Part shown: positions 1 to 12,841 of the stretch, piece by piece
Layout of the letters: the number at the start of each line of letters is the position of its first letter
Position numbering within the stretch: the first letter of the stretch is position 1
Assembly (NCBI RefSeq): GCF_921293095.1
Contig: NC_060259.1
Location: 50,387,812 to 50,451,811 of the forward strand
From: Ischnura elegans
Taxonomy: Eukaryota > Arthropoda > Insecta > Odonata > Coenagrionidae
Length of the DNA: 64,000 nucleotides
Direction of reading: 5' to 3'
The notes under the pieces: model-generated
The model's database searches: none
What the model was told of the DNA's origin: nothing
Seen by the model: the letters and a program-made list of their open reading frames with translations, nothing else
Translations under genes and position numbers: made by a program

Positions 1-1341
1 ATACAGATTTGCCTTCAGCTAGACACCCTGTACCCCATTCAGAAGAAATCCCGATCCTAATATTTCAGACATTACGAGATGTATGTGAGGATAAATATGA
101 GCCATGTGAACACATTCCTGATTCTATTGACGATAGTGACAGTGACTACGAGGCAGTATCAACAAATCCTCAACTATTTAATCAAGATGAACTAAGCGAC
201 CTTGTTAGAGAATTGAACTTACCGAAGGAAGCATCTGAACTACTAGCTTCAAGGATGCATGAAAAGAATTTAATGGAACAAGGTACAAAAATTAATTTTT
301 ATCCCACAATTGAAAAGGATCTGCTACCCCCCTTTACTCAAGAAGACAATCTTACATTTTGTTTAGACGTTAGAGGTCTTCTGAAAGGAATGGGACTACC
401 GCAATATGAAGCTAGTGATTCGCGTTTGTTCATTGATAGCTCCAAGCGTAGTTTAAAATGTGTTCTTCACAATGTTAACAAGTTTGGCTCAATACCAATC
501 GCTCATTCAACTGAAATGAAAGAAGAATATGATACAATAGTATTGGCCTTACAGAAGATAAAATACTAGGGACATCGCTAGGTGATTTGTGTAGATTTAA
601 AATTGGTGAACTTTCTTCTTGGGCAGCAATTTAGCAACACAAAATATCCTTGTTTCTGGTGCCTCTGTGCTAGCAGGGACAGACAAACCACTGGATTAAG
701 AAGAAGTGGTCAAAGAGAGAAAACTTAATTATTGGGTAAAAACATTATTGCTGAGTCTTTGGTGAACGGGAGAAAATCACCTTACCGCCCCTTCATGTTG
801 AACTAGGCTTAATGAAGCAATTTGTAAAGGTTCTTGACAAGGATGGACCATGCTTCGGCTACTTTAGAATAAAAATGCCGCAGATAAGTATAGAAAAACT
901 TAAAGCTGGTAGTTTTGATAAGCCACAAATCAGACAACTTACAAAGGATCCTGCTTTTGTCAAGCCATTGAATGAGATTGAAAAAAACAGTTGGCTTTCA
1001 TTTGTTTAGGTAATAAAATTTTTTCTGGGAAATCACAAGCGAGATAAATTATATTGAGCTGGTAAACAATATGCTCTCCAACTTTAAACCACTTGGATGT
1101 AATATTAGCATAAAAGTTCACTATACACAGTCACTTAGACTGTTTTCCTGAAAATTTAGGCGACACAAGTGAAAAACAAGGCGAATGATTTCACCAGGAA
1201 ATCAAAACAATGTAAGATCGCTACCAAGGAAGATGGAATAAACATATGATTGCAGATTACTGCTGGTGCTTAAAACGAGACTGTTTTAACAAAGTGCACG
1301 CAAGAAAATCGCGCAAAAGGAGCTTCCGTAGTCTTGAGTGA
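1..1341 (+). pseudogene. Degenerate copy of a multi-copy arthropod ORF (5' end outside window)
   Basis: A long reading frame is open from the window edge to a TAG at 567-569, and the same protein continues in pieces to a TGA at 1339-1341. From translation, the segments after 569 are still colinear: VICVDLK near 580-600, a one-base insertion near 602 that shifts into NFLLGQQ and KYPCFWCL, an internal stop near 738, an intact stretch at 812-1009 starting MKQFVKVLD, a further frameshift near 1040, further internal stops near 1185 and 1213, and a C-terminal block with QGRWN and ADYCWCLKRD, ending in a basic tail KSRKRSF. I recognise this as a family of repeated hypothetical ORFs found in many insects, spiders and crustaceans; its function is unknown to me and it behaves like a mobile-element passenger. 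At least two frameshifts and several stops make this copy non-functional. Confidence 0.8.
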
Positions 1342-2039
1342 CGTTTTTACGTCTTTTTTTCTTTAAATTGTTTTATTTCAGTAAAAAATGTTACTATTTG
1401 TATTCAATTGTATTGTAAAACTATTGTAATTGTAGGTAATTTAACATTCCTATAAATTAATCAAGTCTTTATATTTTGTGGGTTTTATCATTTATGTAAT
1501 ATCATCATATTGAACATTTTTTTTACGTAAGTAACAACATATCTGTATCTGGAAAACTAGAGCTGATTGGAAAAAACTAATATCATATTTGGATTCAGCA
1601 CCCCAATTATACTTAGAATCAGCTTTAAAACCTCCGGCACCAAAACCACTGTTGACCTGTGTAATATTTCGGTCAACAGTCCATTCATAAAACATTGAGA
1701 ACGCAAACAAAATTGAAACACAAACGCAAAAAGCATAGCATTCTCTCACAAATAGTGTGAAATTTGAAGTATTAAAGACATAAAGAAATCAAACAGCGAT
1801 CATTGAAACATAACTACAATAGGTATTAGTAATGCACATTTGTTAATTTTATTACAAGAAAGAATAATATCTGCCTATCATGTGGCATTAAAAGAATTTG
1901 AATTCTTATGGCTTATGCTTTTATAGTGTCCAAATAAATCACTGTTCAAGTGGTGTACCGGCATAACTCAAGGTTAAATGCTTCAAAATATAACCGAACG
2001 AAGTAAAAAAACTATACATTATTAATTGCACTACTAATT
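1342..2039. other. AT-rich sequence after the broken ORF; no gene seen
   Basis: The stretch is AT-rich with T-runs directly after the pseudogene stop. A short open frame on the - strand (1492-1749, 85 codons) has no recognisable domain. The block around 1500-1640 could be the 3' untranslated tail of the same repeated element, but this is a guess. Confidence 0.4.
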
Positions 2040-2272
2040 ACATCATCATCAGTGGTCCTATGATCACAATCCTAAGATTGGTTTGACGCAGCTCTCCACT
2101 CAATTCTCCGATCAGCTAATCTTTTCACTCCGAAGCATTTCTTCTCTTTCACATCCTTCTTTACCATGTTCCATATACATATTTTGTTCGAGGTCTTCCC
2201 TTTCTATCCTTTCCATCTACTTGGACCTCGACCATTGCCTTCATCAGGCCATCACGTCCCAAGATATGGCCT
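2040..2272 (-). mobile_element. 3' end of a non-LTR retrotransposon (LINE), truncated and frameshifted
   Basis: Read on the - strand, the block begins GHILGRDGLMKAMVEV, runs through a GRPRTKY motif, shifts frame near 2160, and ends KRLADRRIEWRAASNQS with a stop at 2072-2074. This is the typical C-terminal tail of insect LINE endonuclease/reverse-transcriptase polyproteins (the GRPR block after the RT domain). Just 3' of the stop lies a short CATCATCATC run on the + strand, matching a trinucleotide LINE tail. Only the last ~65 codons are present, as expected for a 5'-truncated insertion. The frameshift makes it dead. Confidence 0.8.
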
Positions 2273-2419
2273 AAAAGTTTGTACTAATTATATATCCAAA
2301 CCAAAAATTTTGAATAGTTAGTATTGACGATGAGACGAAATTATAATTAAGAGATATTTATCATCAAAGTCAATAATATATGATTCAGGAGACATAATTA
2401 AAACCGAGAGATAACAACT

Positions 2420-2890
2420 AAATGCTGGCGGAATGGGCGATTGCGCCGCATTACGCGGCCCTCCGGTGTCCGCGCTGTCGTCACTTCAAGCCTTATTTTA
2501 ATTATTTGATGCTTACCCTTTTCGGGGAGAGCTATACGGCGAGAGATAACTTCCTTAGACTTTTAATTGGAGATCGTGAGGCAGGGGCCTTCAAGTGGGA
2601 TGAAGGGGAAAAAATGCGGTTGCCAGTGGTGTGACACTGTCTCCGGGAACCCTTTGCAGGAAAACAACCACTCTAGCCCCTCCCCTACCGGCCCCTCCTT
2701 TTCCCCTCCGCCCCCGATACAGCAGCCAGCCCACAGCGCCATCGTCTCAGGCGGACGAAGCGCCCAGTCCCTCCGTGATAGCCGACCGCAACAGACACGA
2801 CGCCTCCGCGCGGAACATGCCGACATCGCAGCGAAGCGCGCGGCTGACGGCCCGCTGAACACCTTCCGCTCGCTAAACGTAAGTCGTCAT
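2420..2890 (+). promoter_or_regulatory. GC/CpG-rich island with a strong splice-donor consensus; possible first exon
   Basis: This is one of the few GC-rich stretches in otherwise AT-rich DNA, rich in CpG between about 2430-2480 and 2690-2875. It ends abruptly at AAAC|GTAAGTC, with the GT at 2879, a good match to the donor consensus. Open frames exist on both strands (for example 2567-2899 + and 2563-2862 -), but they are proline/arginine-rich and look like by-products of base composition. A CpG-rich block closed by a donor is what a promoter plus a non-coding first exon would look like. The only downstream gene in the window on this strand is the receptor exon at 56 kb; linkage is speculative. 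Confidence 0.35.
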
Positions 2891-4640
2891 TTTTTTTAAC
2901 ATCTCCGGGAAGCCAACGACGAACGCAAGCCACTTGTGAAATTGTGTGGGAAGTTTATAGCGTCGGGAGAAAGCGAAAGTACGTCTCTAAACCCTTAATT
3001 TTTCTCATCACTTAGTGCGCAACTAGACGGAGTCATCCTTCTCGAAATTCTAATTTTTTTTAACATCCTTCATTAATATTTCAAAGCAGGTGCCTCGAGT
3101 TCCTAGGGCGCGTTTTAGAGGCTCCATAAACATATTTTTTTTAACCTTCCGTATCCGTGTCCCTCATGAAAATCTCATAGCACCGTCTTCAGGTAAATAC
3201 TAGGTTTTTGCAATTATCCTTGGATAAGATAGGCAAGCCGAATGCATCAGTTTAGAAATTAATATTTATTAAATTTTCTGCATAATTATTTTGAGAAAAG
3301 AACCTCTAGAGCAGATTTTACACCTTTAAACCTCGTTGAATCACAAGCTTTTTTGCTCTTTCATCGGGTCAAAACAGAGGAGAAAGTTTTTCGCTTGATC
3401 CTCGAATCTCTTCGACTTTCCCCGCAGGCGATGGACGAAGACATCTTCCTTACATTTTTAATTTTTTTAACACTCTTCCCATTTATTTAAAAGTAGGTTT
3501 TTCGAGCTCCAGGGTCCCCGATGAGGGCGTGTTTGCAGAATTTCTCCCATTCTCCCACTTCTGAGTATTATTCATGCTAATGCAGGAAATTTTATGATGA
3601 CGGGAATAAGCAGCAGATCAGAATGAATGAATCCAAATGAATCCTTCGTTTTCTACTTATCTTCGATAGTGCTTGAAAATAAATCCCGTTGGATGAAACA
3701 TTATTTTTTAAGGCCTTGATAATGATTTGAAACCAGTTTTTGCGGACCTAGGAACTTCGGAAGTGCTCACTGAGATACTATTTTCAAAATTTTTTATCTT
3801 TAGCACTTTTGTGAATTGAGAGAAGTTTTTTCAGCAGTAAAAGCGAAAAGAAAGCTGTGACATATCTGCCTCCTCAATAGTTTTCAACTTTTCCCTGTGT
3901 AGCAGTTATCCATATGTGAAAAATATATTCTTAATATTATTATTTTTAAACGTTCTTCATCGTCATTTGAAAGTAGATATATCAAATCTACGAGGTATGC
4001 ATGCTTACGTTCAAGCCATTGATAGTCCTTTAAAGATCTGATGGCTAAAACTTGACGGTCAATTTATCATCCAAGGGGGGACCCCAGTACCACGTCAGGC
4101 TCCCGTGAAACTTGAGGTAACGGGTCGCGAACGATAGAAGATCCCCCTTTTATTTTCACGTATCCCCGTTACTGCTTTTTCAAGATATGATATCCGAGTG
4201 GAATTTCTGATTTTTTAAATGTTCTTCATTAGAATTAGAAATTCGGTGCCTTAATCTCCTTGAGTTTCCTTAGAACACATTTCCAAGCCTTTTTACATCG
4301 TCGACTATTCATAAACTTATTTAAAAATAAAAACTATAAATTAATCTTCAATGGCTATGCTCTTTCATAATAATGGTGATTCCATGAGGGAATTGATCTT
4401 GAATACATCAATATAGCTTAGTCCTAATGCTCTTTCAAATCGTACAATAGCTTTAATCATAATAAAAACCCTTCATATTTATGAATTTATGGAGGTGGGG
4501 TATAGGATAATTTTTTCCTGGAATTTTTAATCATTTGAATTAACGTTATAATAACGTAAAAGTAAGTGCCGTGAGCCTCTCGATCACTAATTTTAAACTT
4601 TCTTTTAAGAAACTGACAATTTGCTATATACCCTTTCCTC
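2884..4640 (+). repeat. Old degenerate tandem array, units about 240-400 bp
   Basis: A recurring block consists of a T-run followed by A's, then C/G-TTCTTCAT-like sequence, then TTTGAAAG(T/C)AGG-like sequence, then a TCGAGTTCC/CTAGG-like end. Instances begin near 3049, 3459, 3700, 3942, 4209 and 4525, with weaker T-run starts near 2886 and 3130. Intervals are about 410, 241, 242, 267 and 316 bp. The copies are far diverged, so the array is old. A further single copy of the block seems to lie near 15620. Alignment was by eye. Confidence 0.5.
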
Positions 4641-7600
4641 ACAGAAAGTATGCAGCTATTTTTTAATAAACGTAACGACCTTCAGACTCCGCGAAACTTT
4701 GAGGAAAGTTTATGGCGAGTTAAAGTTTTATAGGAGATGAGGGGAAAGTGCTTCCAAAAGTTATTTTTTTTGCTTCTTGCTCAGGTTTTTGCTGGCTTCA
4801 AGGATGGAATACCTTTAGTGTTGATAACTTCTCTAACGCTCGTCATAATTATTTTTAGGCTGCTTTGCTATGCATCAGGACTGCTTAGAGCTTATACGAG
4901 ATATTTTTTTAATGTTTTGATTTATAAAGGATTCGATTAAAAACTGATCTTTTGTAACTCAGTTAGTCTTAATAATAACATTCAATATGAATTGTGACAC
5001 TTTTTACAAGAAATATTTCCCTAAGGGACCATTGGTGACAGGGAAGTACGAGGAAGTAATACAAAAATCGATACGAATGAAGGCATTTATTTACTCTAAA
5101 ATAGATATCAAAGTATAGAAAAATCAATTCAAATTTACGTTTGACGCGGAGAGTGCTATCGTAGCTTTACTTTTAATTCATGCAAAGAAGAAAGCCGTTA
5201 AGATTAGGCCCGCGTAAGGATACGCGAATTCAAAATTATAATATTATCTGGAAGCTATTTTCTAAACGGGAGTATAAATGAAATACCCTTGGCATGGTGA
5301 CTTGTTTACCTTGCCTTTTTGCCAGACCGATGAATTCGCTTTTTTATACTTTGCTTACTTTTAGGCTTTTTGAGCATTGATGAAGAGTAAAGTGAGGTGA
5401 TACAAAGTTTAACAACAGGAATTTTTTTAGCTATATACATGTTCGGCTCCCTGGAAAAATTGTGAAAAAATTTCATTCCCAATCTAGAAACAGTTACTTT
5501 TCACTTTTATGTAAGAGCTATTTAAGAAGTATATCATTTTATAGCAAAATTAGAAATATTTCAAGCGCTCTCCTCAAAGTATGAATTACTCCCAAAAAAG
5601 ATCATATCGTGTAATCGCTAACGTAGAGGGAAGAAATAATGAAAAGAGATTTGGTACTTACACTCCCTATGGGAAGCAATATTCGTGTCACGCACATCAG
5701 CATGAACATGTCAAAAATATTATTATATATAAAAGCAATTCTAATCACTTACTTCAAATGAATAGTTTCATTTTAATAAGAATAATTTAACAGTTTCCTA
5801 CTGAACTAAAATTATATTTTCTTGTGCAACTAGTTTCACCAAACGGCTGTATTCCCGGGTAAAAACTGCTTAGAATAAAATGAAAATGCAGTCTATATTT
5901 TTTGGAAAGTTGAACCGCCTTTGAGGCAGTGACTCAATAAATTGTGCCTATGTTACTTCAAATCGGTAGAATAAGTAGCTCATTTCAGTTAAATAACATT
6001 TTTGTGGTGTTCAAATGGGATTTAATAATGAATTTAATGATCTCTGATGTATTTTTTCCTATGTTTTTAACATTATTCTCTTCAGAATAGTATGCTGTTA
6101 AATGATTACCACGATATTTTCTTTAGCATACCTTAGATGTCTTTAAATCTTGATCGGGAACATTTAGTTATAACTAAGCCATTGGTTTTTGAACCACCCC
6201 CGATGCATTTCTTCAGGACAGAATGTATGGCACTGCCTTCTCCGCTAGCCACAAGGACTCGTCGCCTTTAACGTGAAGCGTTGCTTTTCCGGGAGATTTG
6301 TTCACATAGCGATTCGTGACGAGAGTAGCATTATTGTGAGTCTGTGGGAAGCAAGTCACTTGTGGCAGGAAAACGCGAAATGGAACAAGGCGTTACCGAG
6401 TCCTTGGTAACGCAGTCCGCTCCACGAAAACTTGACTGTTTGAAAATAATCACTCCTTGGAATGCAACCGTGGGATAATACTTGAGGAGGGAGATAAGCA
6501 GGCACGTGTTCTCTGAGAAACCGGAGAAAAAATGGAAATCTCTTTCTTCTAGGAGGACTAATGGTACTGGTTTGAGCGAGATTTTTAATGGATTTGATCA
6601 TCATGTTCAAGATTTCGACGGAACATTTTAATTACATTTGTGCATTCTAAATCCTCGCCTTTATTTCTTAATGGACTATATTTAATTCACTAAGATTAAG
6701 GGAGGGGGCCTATTCAAGAGATTCCATTGATATCGGATGAAATGGCAATTAAGATGCTTTTCATAAACAAGGAAGAAAATTTACTAATAGACTTCCTGGT
6801 TTATTTTCCTCTTTTCATGATCTAGATATTTTTGGAATCTTAAATTCTCAGGATGTAAAAAATTTAAAGACTGATTGGCAATATATTTTTGAGAAAAATA
6901 AACATGCAGATGTACTTATATAAAATAGAAATTAACAGAAATAAGAAAATTCAAAGTGTGCGTATAGCTCAGATTCCCTATGCATGTAATGTTAGAGATC
7001 TTTTTTAAAGAACACTTCATAATTTAATAAAAACTAATGAATTGAAAGCATAACGCACCATAACGCACTTTAAATTCCACCTTAAGTAATTTTGACGAAA
7101 GATACGACATTGCTCCCCATATACTGTAGGCTCGGGAGTTTTTCAGGGTCGAAAGAAAACTAAAAATAAAAAAGGTAAAAAAAATGCATTGTTGCATGGA
7201 ATATTAACTCAATGACGAAAGCTCTTGTAAGGAAGTTGAACACCCTTCCTTACATTTTTCATCCATGAAAACCAGAAAATAATCATGTTTTTCGTTTTGA
7301 ATGCAGCTAATGGAAAAAAAGGAGTAATAATAGGAGCTTAAAAATTAATGATGGCCAGAATTTCAACACCGATGCGAATTTTCCTTACTAAAAACAGCGG
7401 TAGCGTGATATAAGGTAATTGAGATTCCTTAACCAATGTATTATTTATTTTTTAAATAGTATAACGTGGTCAGTTTCCACCGCGTCTCTTTCGAATTGTC
7501 CTTAATAGCCGTAAAGATTCTTCTGAGGGATTACCTAATTTTATGAAAATCCAATCCGTTACCTTATCTGCAACGATTTATCACTATTACCATACATAGG

Positions 7601-9616
7601 ACGCAAACACAAACGAAATGCTTTGAGGAGCATATCCGTCATTGGATAAATTAAAAAAAAATTGGAAAAAATGTACATTAAATTTAATCACTTTGTAAAG
7701 TTATCTATAAATATGCATTTTTGGTTCGCTAATTTCCAGCGATGCATTTAAAAAAAATTTATTCTAGCTTTCATAAGCAGCTCTGAAGCAATTTATAAAA
7801 TACTGACGATGCGAATAGCTAATGAATAAACTTAAGGTTTTCAGTAGAACTTAGGAAGTTGGATATAAATTCAACGTAGTGCTTTTCTCGTCACTGCCTT
7901 AACATGATTGGTTACTGCCTAAGGTTATACTGGCCGGGCATGGGTCAGTTGACAGCTTTGTCACCTTTGGGAGGTGAGTATGGAAGATGCAGTTGTGGGG
8001 GGGGAGGCCGGCCACGTGGGTTATAAACATTCCTTGGGTTAATTTTACGGCAAGCTGCGAAATATGGAGGAACCTGACGAGTCGAAGGGAAGAAAATGCA
8101 CGTGGTTAGCACAGCCAAAATGACCATTGTTATTAATGAATCCGCCGTTTTCTTCATTGGCCCTCAATGGACACAAGAGTGCATACAACTGTTAACTTTT
8201 TGGTATTATAACGCTCCCCTTTACATTTACGTGCGAGGCTTCGGCTGATTAAAGTATTAAGAACAGTTATCTTTCAGTTCGGTGTAGAGAGCATAATCTA
8301 ATAACCTAAGTTTGTAGGCCCGACAGACAGGCCCTCGTATAATAAACGGCTTTAATAAATGCCAGAGGGTACTATAAGTCAAGTGTGTATCCAAAACGCG
8401 CACCTACCTTCCTTTTTGTGCTTACGGTTTGTCCTAAAATACCTTCTTGTTGAGTTGGCTTGCGAGGTAGTTGAATGATGTAGATTCGAGCATTGCCTCT
8501 CACGTTATAAGAAACATGGCTATGTCATAGCAATAAATTAATTATTATGCTTCGTGTAGTGATTAGAGTCCAGCCAGTATATCGTCAGAAAGGATTTTTG
8601 GAGGAAATGTTTTGATCCACATACGAGGTATTTTAACGAAATTTCGTGATGCAATGCTGGAAAAATGGAAAACAAGACGAATCATGGTAATTTTTCAGTT
8701 TTTTTGTGTAATCTCGGAATATATTGACTTTTAAAGATTAATAGCTACATAATATCTCGTAAAAATTAAAATATTTTTTTATCTCCAACGAACCGTTAAC
8801 CTCCAGTGCTATTTGAAAATTGGGGTATTTGCTCATCTCCGCAAAATATCAGTTTCACTGTAATTAAAATACGAAAGAAAGCAATTAAGCGAAAAGGAAT
8901 TGAACGAGGAATCGCTTCATGATAAAATCCACCTTCAAAATGAAATAATGTTCAATTGAAAAATATTCATAGAATTTTTAATGTCATTGAGTTTCAAGGA
9001 AATTCATTATCTTAATCTAATTTAAATTAAAAGAACAAAAAACAAAATAACTGAAAAGAAGTAGGAGGATGTGAAAGCCCTTCAAAAGAATTATTGGCGT
9101 GAAAGATTAATGATTCCGGTTAGCACGATGAACATGGATTAATTGAAAACTCTATTTATTGCTAAAATTTTAAGGATATAACCTTCTTGTTTCCTTTATT
9201 TTTCCTCTTTAGATGCCATCGGTACTGCTATTTAGTGGATAACTTGCGCAGTATTAAATTTACATTAATAATGTTTGCAGATATTATAGAAGGCAGAAAG
9301 AAATAAGTTTTTCCTTTGGTTCAAACAGGTGCACAAATTGTGGATACTTGATGAAGCTCCACGCCACCCGAAAATACATGCTTGTACATGAGAATTTTTC
9401 TTCATGGTAATGAAAAGTAGAGCCTAGTCCACGGTGGGAAAAACTCTCTGCCATCCAAACACACTTAAACTGCCACAAAGGAAATTTATTTTAAAGACGT
9501 AAAATTTGGTTATTTATACCAGGAGGGACTGCGCTTAGGCCAATCGAGGGAATTCCAGATTGGAATGTCTACCTAAAGTGAAGTTATCGATAAAATTGAT
9601 GTACATAATCGGCAGA
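4641..9616. other. AT-rich DNA with no supported gene
   Basis: Short open frames (67 codons at 4737 +, 69 at 5581 +, 84 at 6356-6610 -, 70 at 7945-8157 -) show no recognisable domain or coding texture. A small perfect hairpin with 8-bp arms (6390-6397 with 6406-6413) is present. Nothing else was identified. Confidence 0.5.
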
Positions 9617-9680
9617 AAAAACAGGAACACTCGGCCTCCCCAACTACCTTGCAGCGTAGTTGGGTATAGTGTTTTTCTTT
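9617..9680 (+). other. Imperfect hairpin, about 50 nt
   Basis: A 9-bp perfect stem (9639-9647 with 9656-9664, loop of 8) is enclosed by a further pairing of AACACT (9626-9631) with AGTGTT (9668-9673). Both strands can form it. It is in the size range of a small pre-miRNA hairpin or a MITE relic; neither is demonstrated. Confidence 0.3.
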
Positions 9681-10189
9681 AAACATAAATGTGGAGCAAG
9701 GGGTGTTCAAGTTTTATAATTAAATTGGCCCTGCATCCTTAACGCTAATGTTCATACTTTTCTTGAATACTGCACCAATAAAATTTATTCGGCACATATA
9801 AAATGGAATTTGATCTTATTTAACTAAGAAGTGAAACACATGAACCATACTTTATTCGAAGACAATGTGACAATGCAACGTAATAGTCTCGCCACCAATT
9901 GCAAAGAAATCGAAACAACTCATTGAATTTACTGAAGGGTAGTTTTGTCTGAGAATGCATTTCCCCGTTTAGGTGCTAGTCAATCAATGTATATTTATTT
10001 ATTTAAAACTGAGTTATATAGTGATTAAGATAACAAGAATACTGGAAATATCTTCATATACAATTTGAGTTTACGAAATTTCTAAATGAAACTTTCAAAG
10101 AGGAATCGGGTTGGTTTATGTTAAAATGTTTGGAGATCACGCGACCCTTCTTTTGGTTCTATGTTGAGGGCAACACAGGTGCAGAACTC

Positions 10190-10252
10190 CGATCACCTCG
10201 ACCCCCTTCGTTAAGTACATGCTAATGGCGACGCCTCCGCCCTCCCTTCTCT
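10190..10252 (+). mobile_element. Diverged fragment of the tRNA-derived SINE seen at 53.9-54.2 kb
   Basis: The block CCTTCGTTAAG, then GCTAATGGCGACGCC, then a pyrimidine-rich CCCTCCCTTCT matches in order the SINE body on the - strand at about 54030-53970. Only the 3' body remains here; the tRNA-like head is not visible. Confidence 0.5.
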
Positions 10253-12412
10253 CAAGGCGAAAAAAGCCTTTCTGTCGATTTCTCCCTAAAAATAAAATTC
10301 CTATCAATTTGAGTTACAAGAAAAGTTTCATTCCGGAAGTGGATTCGAAAATAAACTTTAACTTAACTTAAAAAGATTTTGTGAAAAAATTATTTAGCTG
10401 TACTTACGTCGTGCAGCAAACAAATTTTTGACAGCACTATTAATTGTGGCACGCATTAACTGGAGTCTGAGCTCGATAAAACTTATGACTAAGCGTGCTG
10501 GGATGTAGAAATATTGAAAAGCGATGCATTTAATAATGTTATGAGGATCGTTAACACGAAAAGTAAAACATTTTTAAAATTCATTCTCATATTGTCTCTC
10601 TAATACCTAAAAGCCATAGGTGATACTTAAAACAATCAGAGGTGAGAAGAAAATCGAAAACCAGGTCACTTGTAATGAATGAAATAGCACTTTATAAACA
10701 TTAAGCCCATTTTGAATTCTATCACTTCAAAACATTTACTAATTCAAACTTTTAACTCTTTAGAAAGTGCTAGTCATTATTGAATTCCCCAACTGTATGG
10801 AACACCGATGACGAAAGAAAAACGATGCATCAGAGGAAATAGGGGTCTTTAGAAAGTGAAGAGGACATTGGGTATGGCAAGTGATTATCTAGCAAGTCCC
10901 GTGATCCTGCTCGTCAACCAAAAAAATGATCGACACACAATTCTAGAATTTCAAGCACTGCCACAATTTTGCAAGAACAATTTTAATTTTATTTCGCAAA
11001 AAAAAAAGACTCGAGCTTAGTGTCCAACGATGAGAAACGAATCTGGGAAGCTGGCATATTCATTGGAAACAAGACTGTGGCTTACTAAAAGCTCTTCTAG
11101 CCCTTTATTGAGGAGCGCAGTGTTATCAACAACACTGAAGCACACTGCAAATAAAACAAGACTATTTTCTAAAGCGTACCATTGTCATATCTTCACAAAT
11201 GATGCTACAGATATAGCGATTTTTTTGACTACCAACACCTTCGGATTTCTTCTCCTAATGAGTTTGTGTTTTTATAATTCTACCTATTCTCACTAAAGGT
11301 AACTCGTCGATGCACGAGTATATCAGAGGGCTTTTACCGCTCGGAATATTTATTTCATTTTTAGTGCTTACTTCGAGGTAACTGTGTTTTCGTACGATTA
11401 CACAGCACATACCTAGATAAGAGGTATTCAACCCTGAAAATGCTCTTGACTTGAAGTCCTGAAGTACACACTATCACTCTGAAGCGTTGGATGAATATTT
11501 CCCTAGTGAAGAGCACGTGAGCTGTTGCTTTAATTTTTATAAATGATGCAATGAAAAATTTCAAAATCTGGTATACATTCATACTACTCCCTTTGTTTCT
11601 TTTTTAATGTCAATTTTATTTATCGTTTTGTACCACTTTTGGCCTCTTATATTTTTTATTGCATTGATTCCTCTCAGCTCATGTAAAATTTACCTTTTCT
11701 CGCATTCTTCTGTTGAGCGTAAATACACTTATATATTTCATTTTATGCAAGATTCGTTTTTTTCTCTCTATTTTTGAAAACAGTATTAAATATACCTGTT
11801 TCTGTTTCTTAGTGTTTATCGTAGGTATAATTATAGGATTCTACTTCTATTGAAAAGTAGAACAGATCCTATGATGTTTCAGAGAGGAAATATAGACCAT
11901 AGCATGAAATTTTCCAATCATTACATATCATGAATGAATGATGGTTCAGTACTTCTACTCGCGGTACACGGTTGACAGCACCTAAGGGTCCTCTCAGATT
12001 ACACCTGCTCCCACCATTAACGCAGGAGATAGCTGAATCTTCTTGCGTACTAAGCCATTATTTTAGACAACAACCTTACAATGAGGTAGATGCATTTATA
12101 GACGGGGTCGGGTGCCTTAGTTCAACCATTAATTGTAAAATAAATCTTGATAGAAGAGCCGTGCGACCGTCATTCTACTTAATATCACTCATCGATCATA
12201 TCCCTAGGGAGGGATACTTCGTTTATGATAAGGGATATTGGTGAAACACGTTGAATAGGAATGAAATGAGCACATGAATACATCCACCCCTATTGCTGAC
12301 GATGAAACATTTGTGGAAAGTTTAAAAATAAATTAATCTTTAAAGTATTTCCGAATCGTGCTTAAAACTTGTTACTTCTCAACTAAAAAACACCACAACT
12401 GTACTCACACTA
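10253..12412. other. AT-rich DNA with no supported gene
   Basis: Open frames of 73-90 codons at 11030 (+), 11361 (-) and 11972 (+) have no recognisable domains. No RNA gene or clear repeat was seen. Confidence 0.45.
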
Positions 12413-12676
12413 TTAAGAGACTCATTGAAAAAATTTGAAGTAATAATTGCAATCAGAAAATAATAATTATTGCATTAAAACAATGATTTTGGACCATAAA
12501 TTTTACGATATTCCTCAGTACGCAGTTAATTCATTTCCACGATACATCCGTATCAATCACGTTCATTTATCTTCGATTCCTTAGATTTTTATGGATAGGG
12601 GATCATGAATGCATTCGGCAGCTACTCAAAATTTATTGTATTCTTCGGTGAGAGAAGCAGTCTTTTCCACTACAAG
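12413..12676 (+). repeat. 264-bp direct repeat, copy 1
   Basis: This begins TTAAGAGACTCATTG and ends TCTTTTCCACTACAAG. It matches copy 2 (12942-13205) at 261 of 264 positions by eye, with no gap. Both copies start with TTAA. The high identity implies a recent duplication. Confidence 0.9.
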
Positions 12677-12841
12677 TGTATGTATTTTCATTATTATATT
12701 TGCTATCGACTACTATACACGGTTTAATTCATGATTCTTTAAAATAATTGTTATTAACTTTTGACGATGGAAATAATATTTAATAATGTTAAATAGTGTT
12801 TTTAATGAACTGATTCAACAATTAATACGATTAAACTGAAT

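Noticed and set aside
2563..2933. Overlapping 75-110 codon frames on both strands in the CpG island
   Set aside because: Several frames are open at once, with proline- and arginine-rich content explained by base composition; no domain seen.
12295..12310. CTGACGATGAAAC, resembling a hammerhead core
   Set aside because: There is no room for stem II between the two halves.
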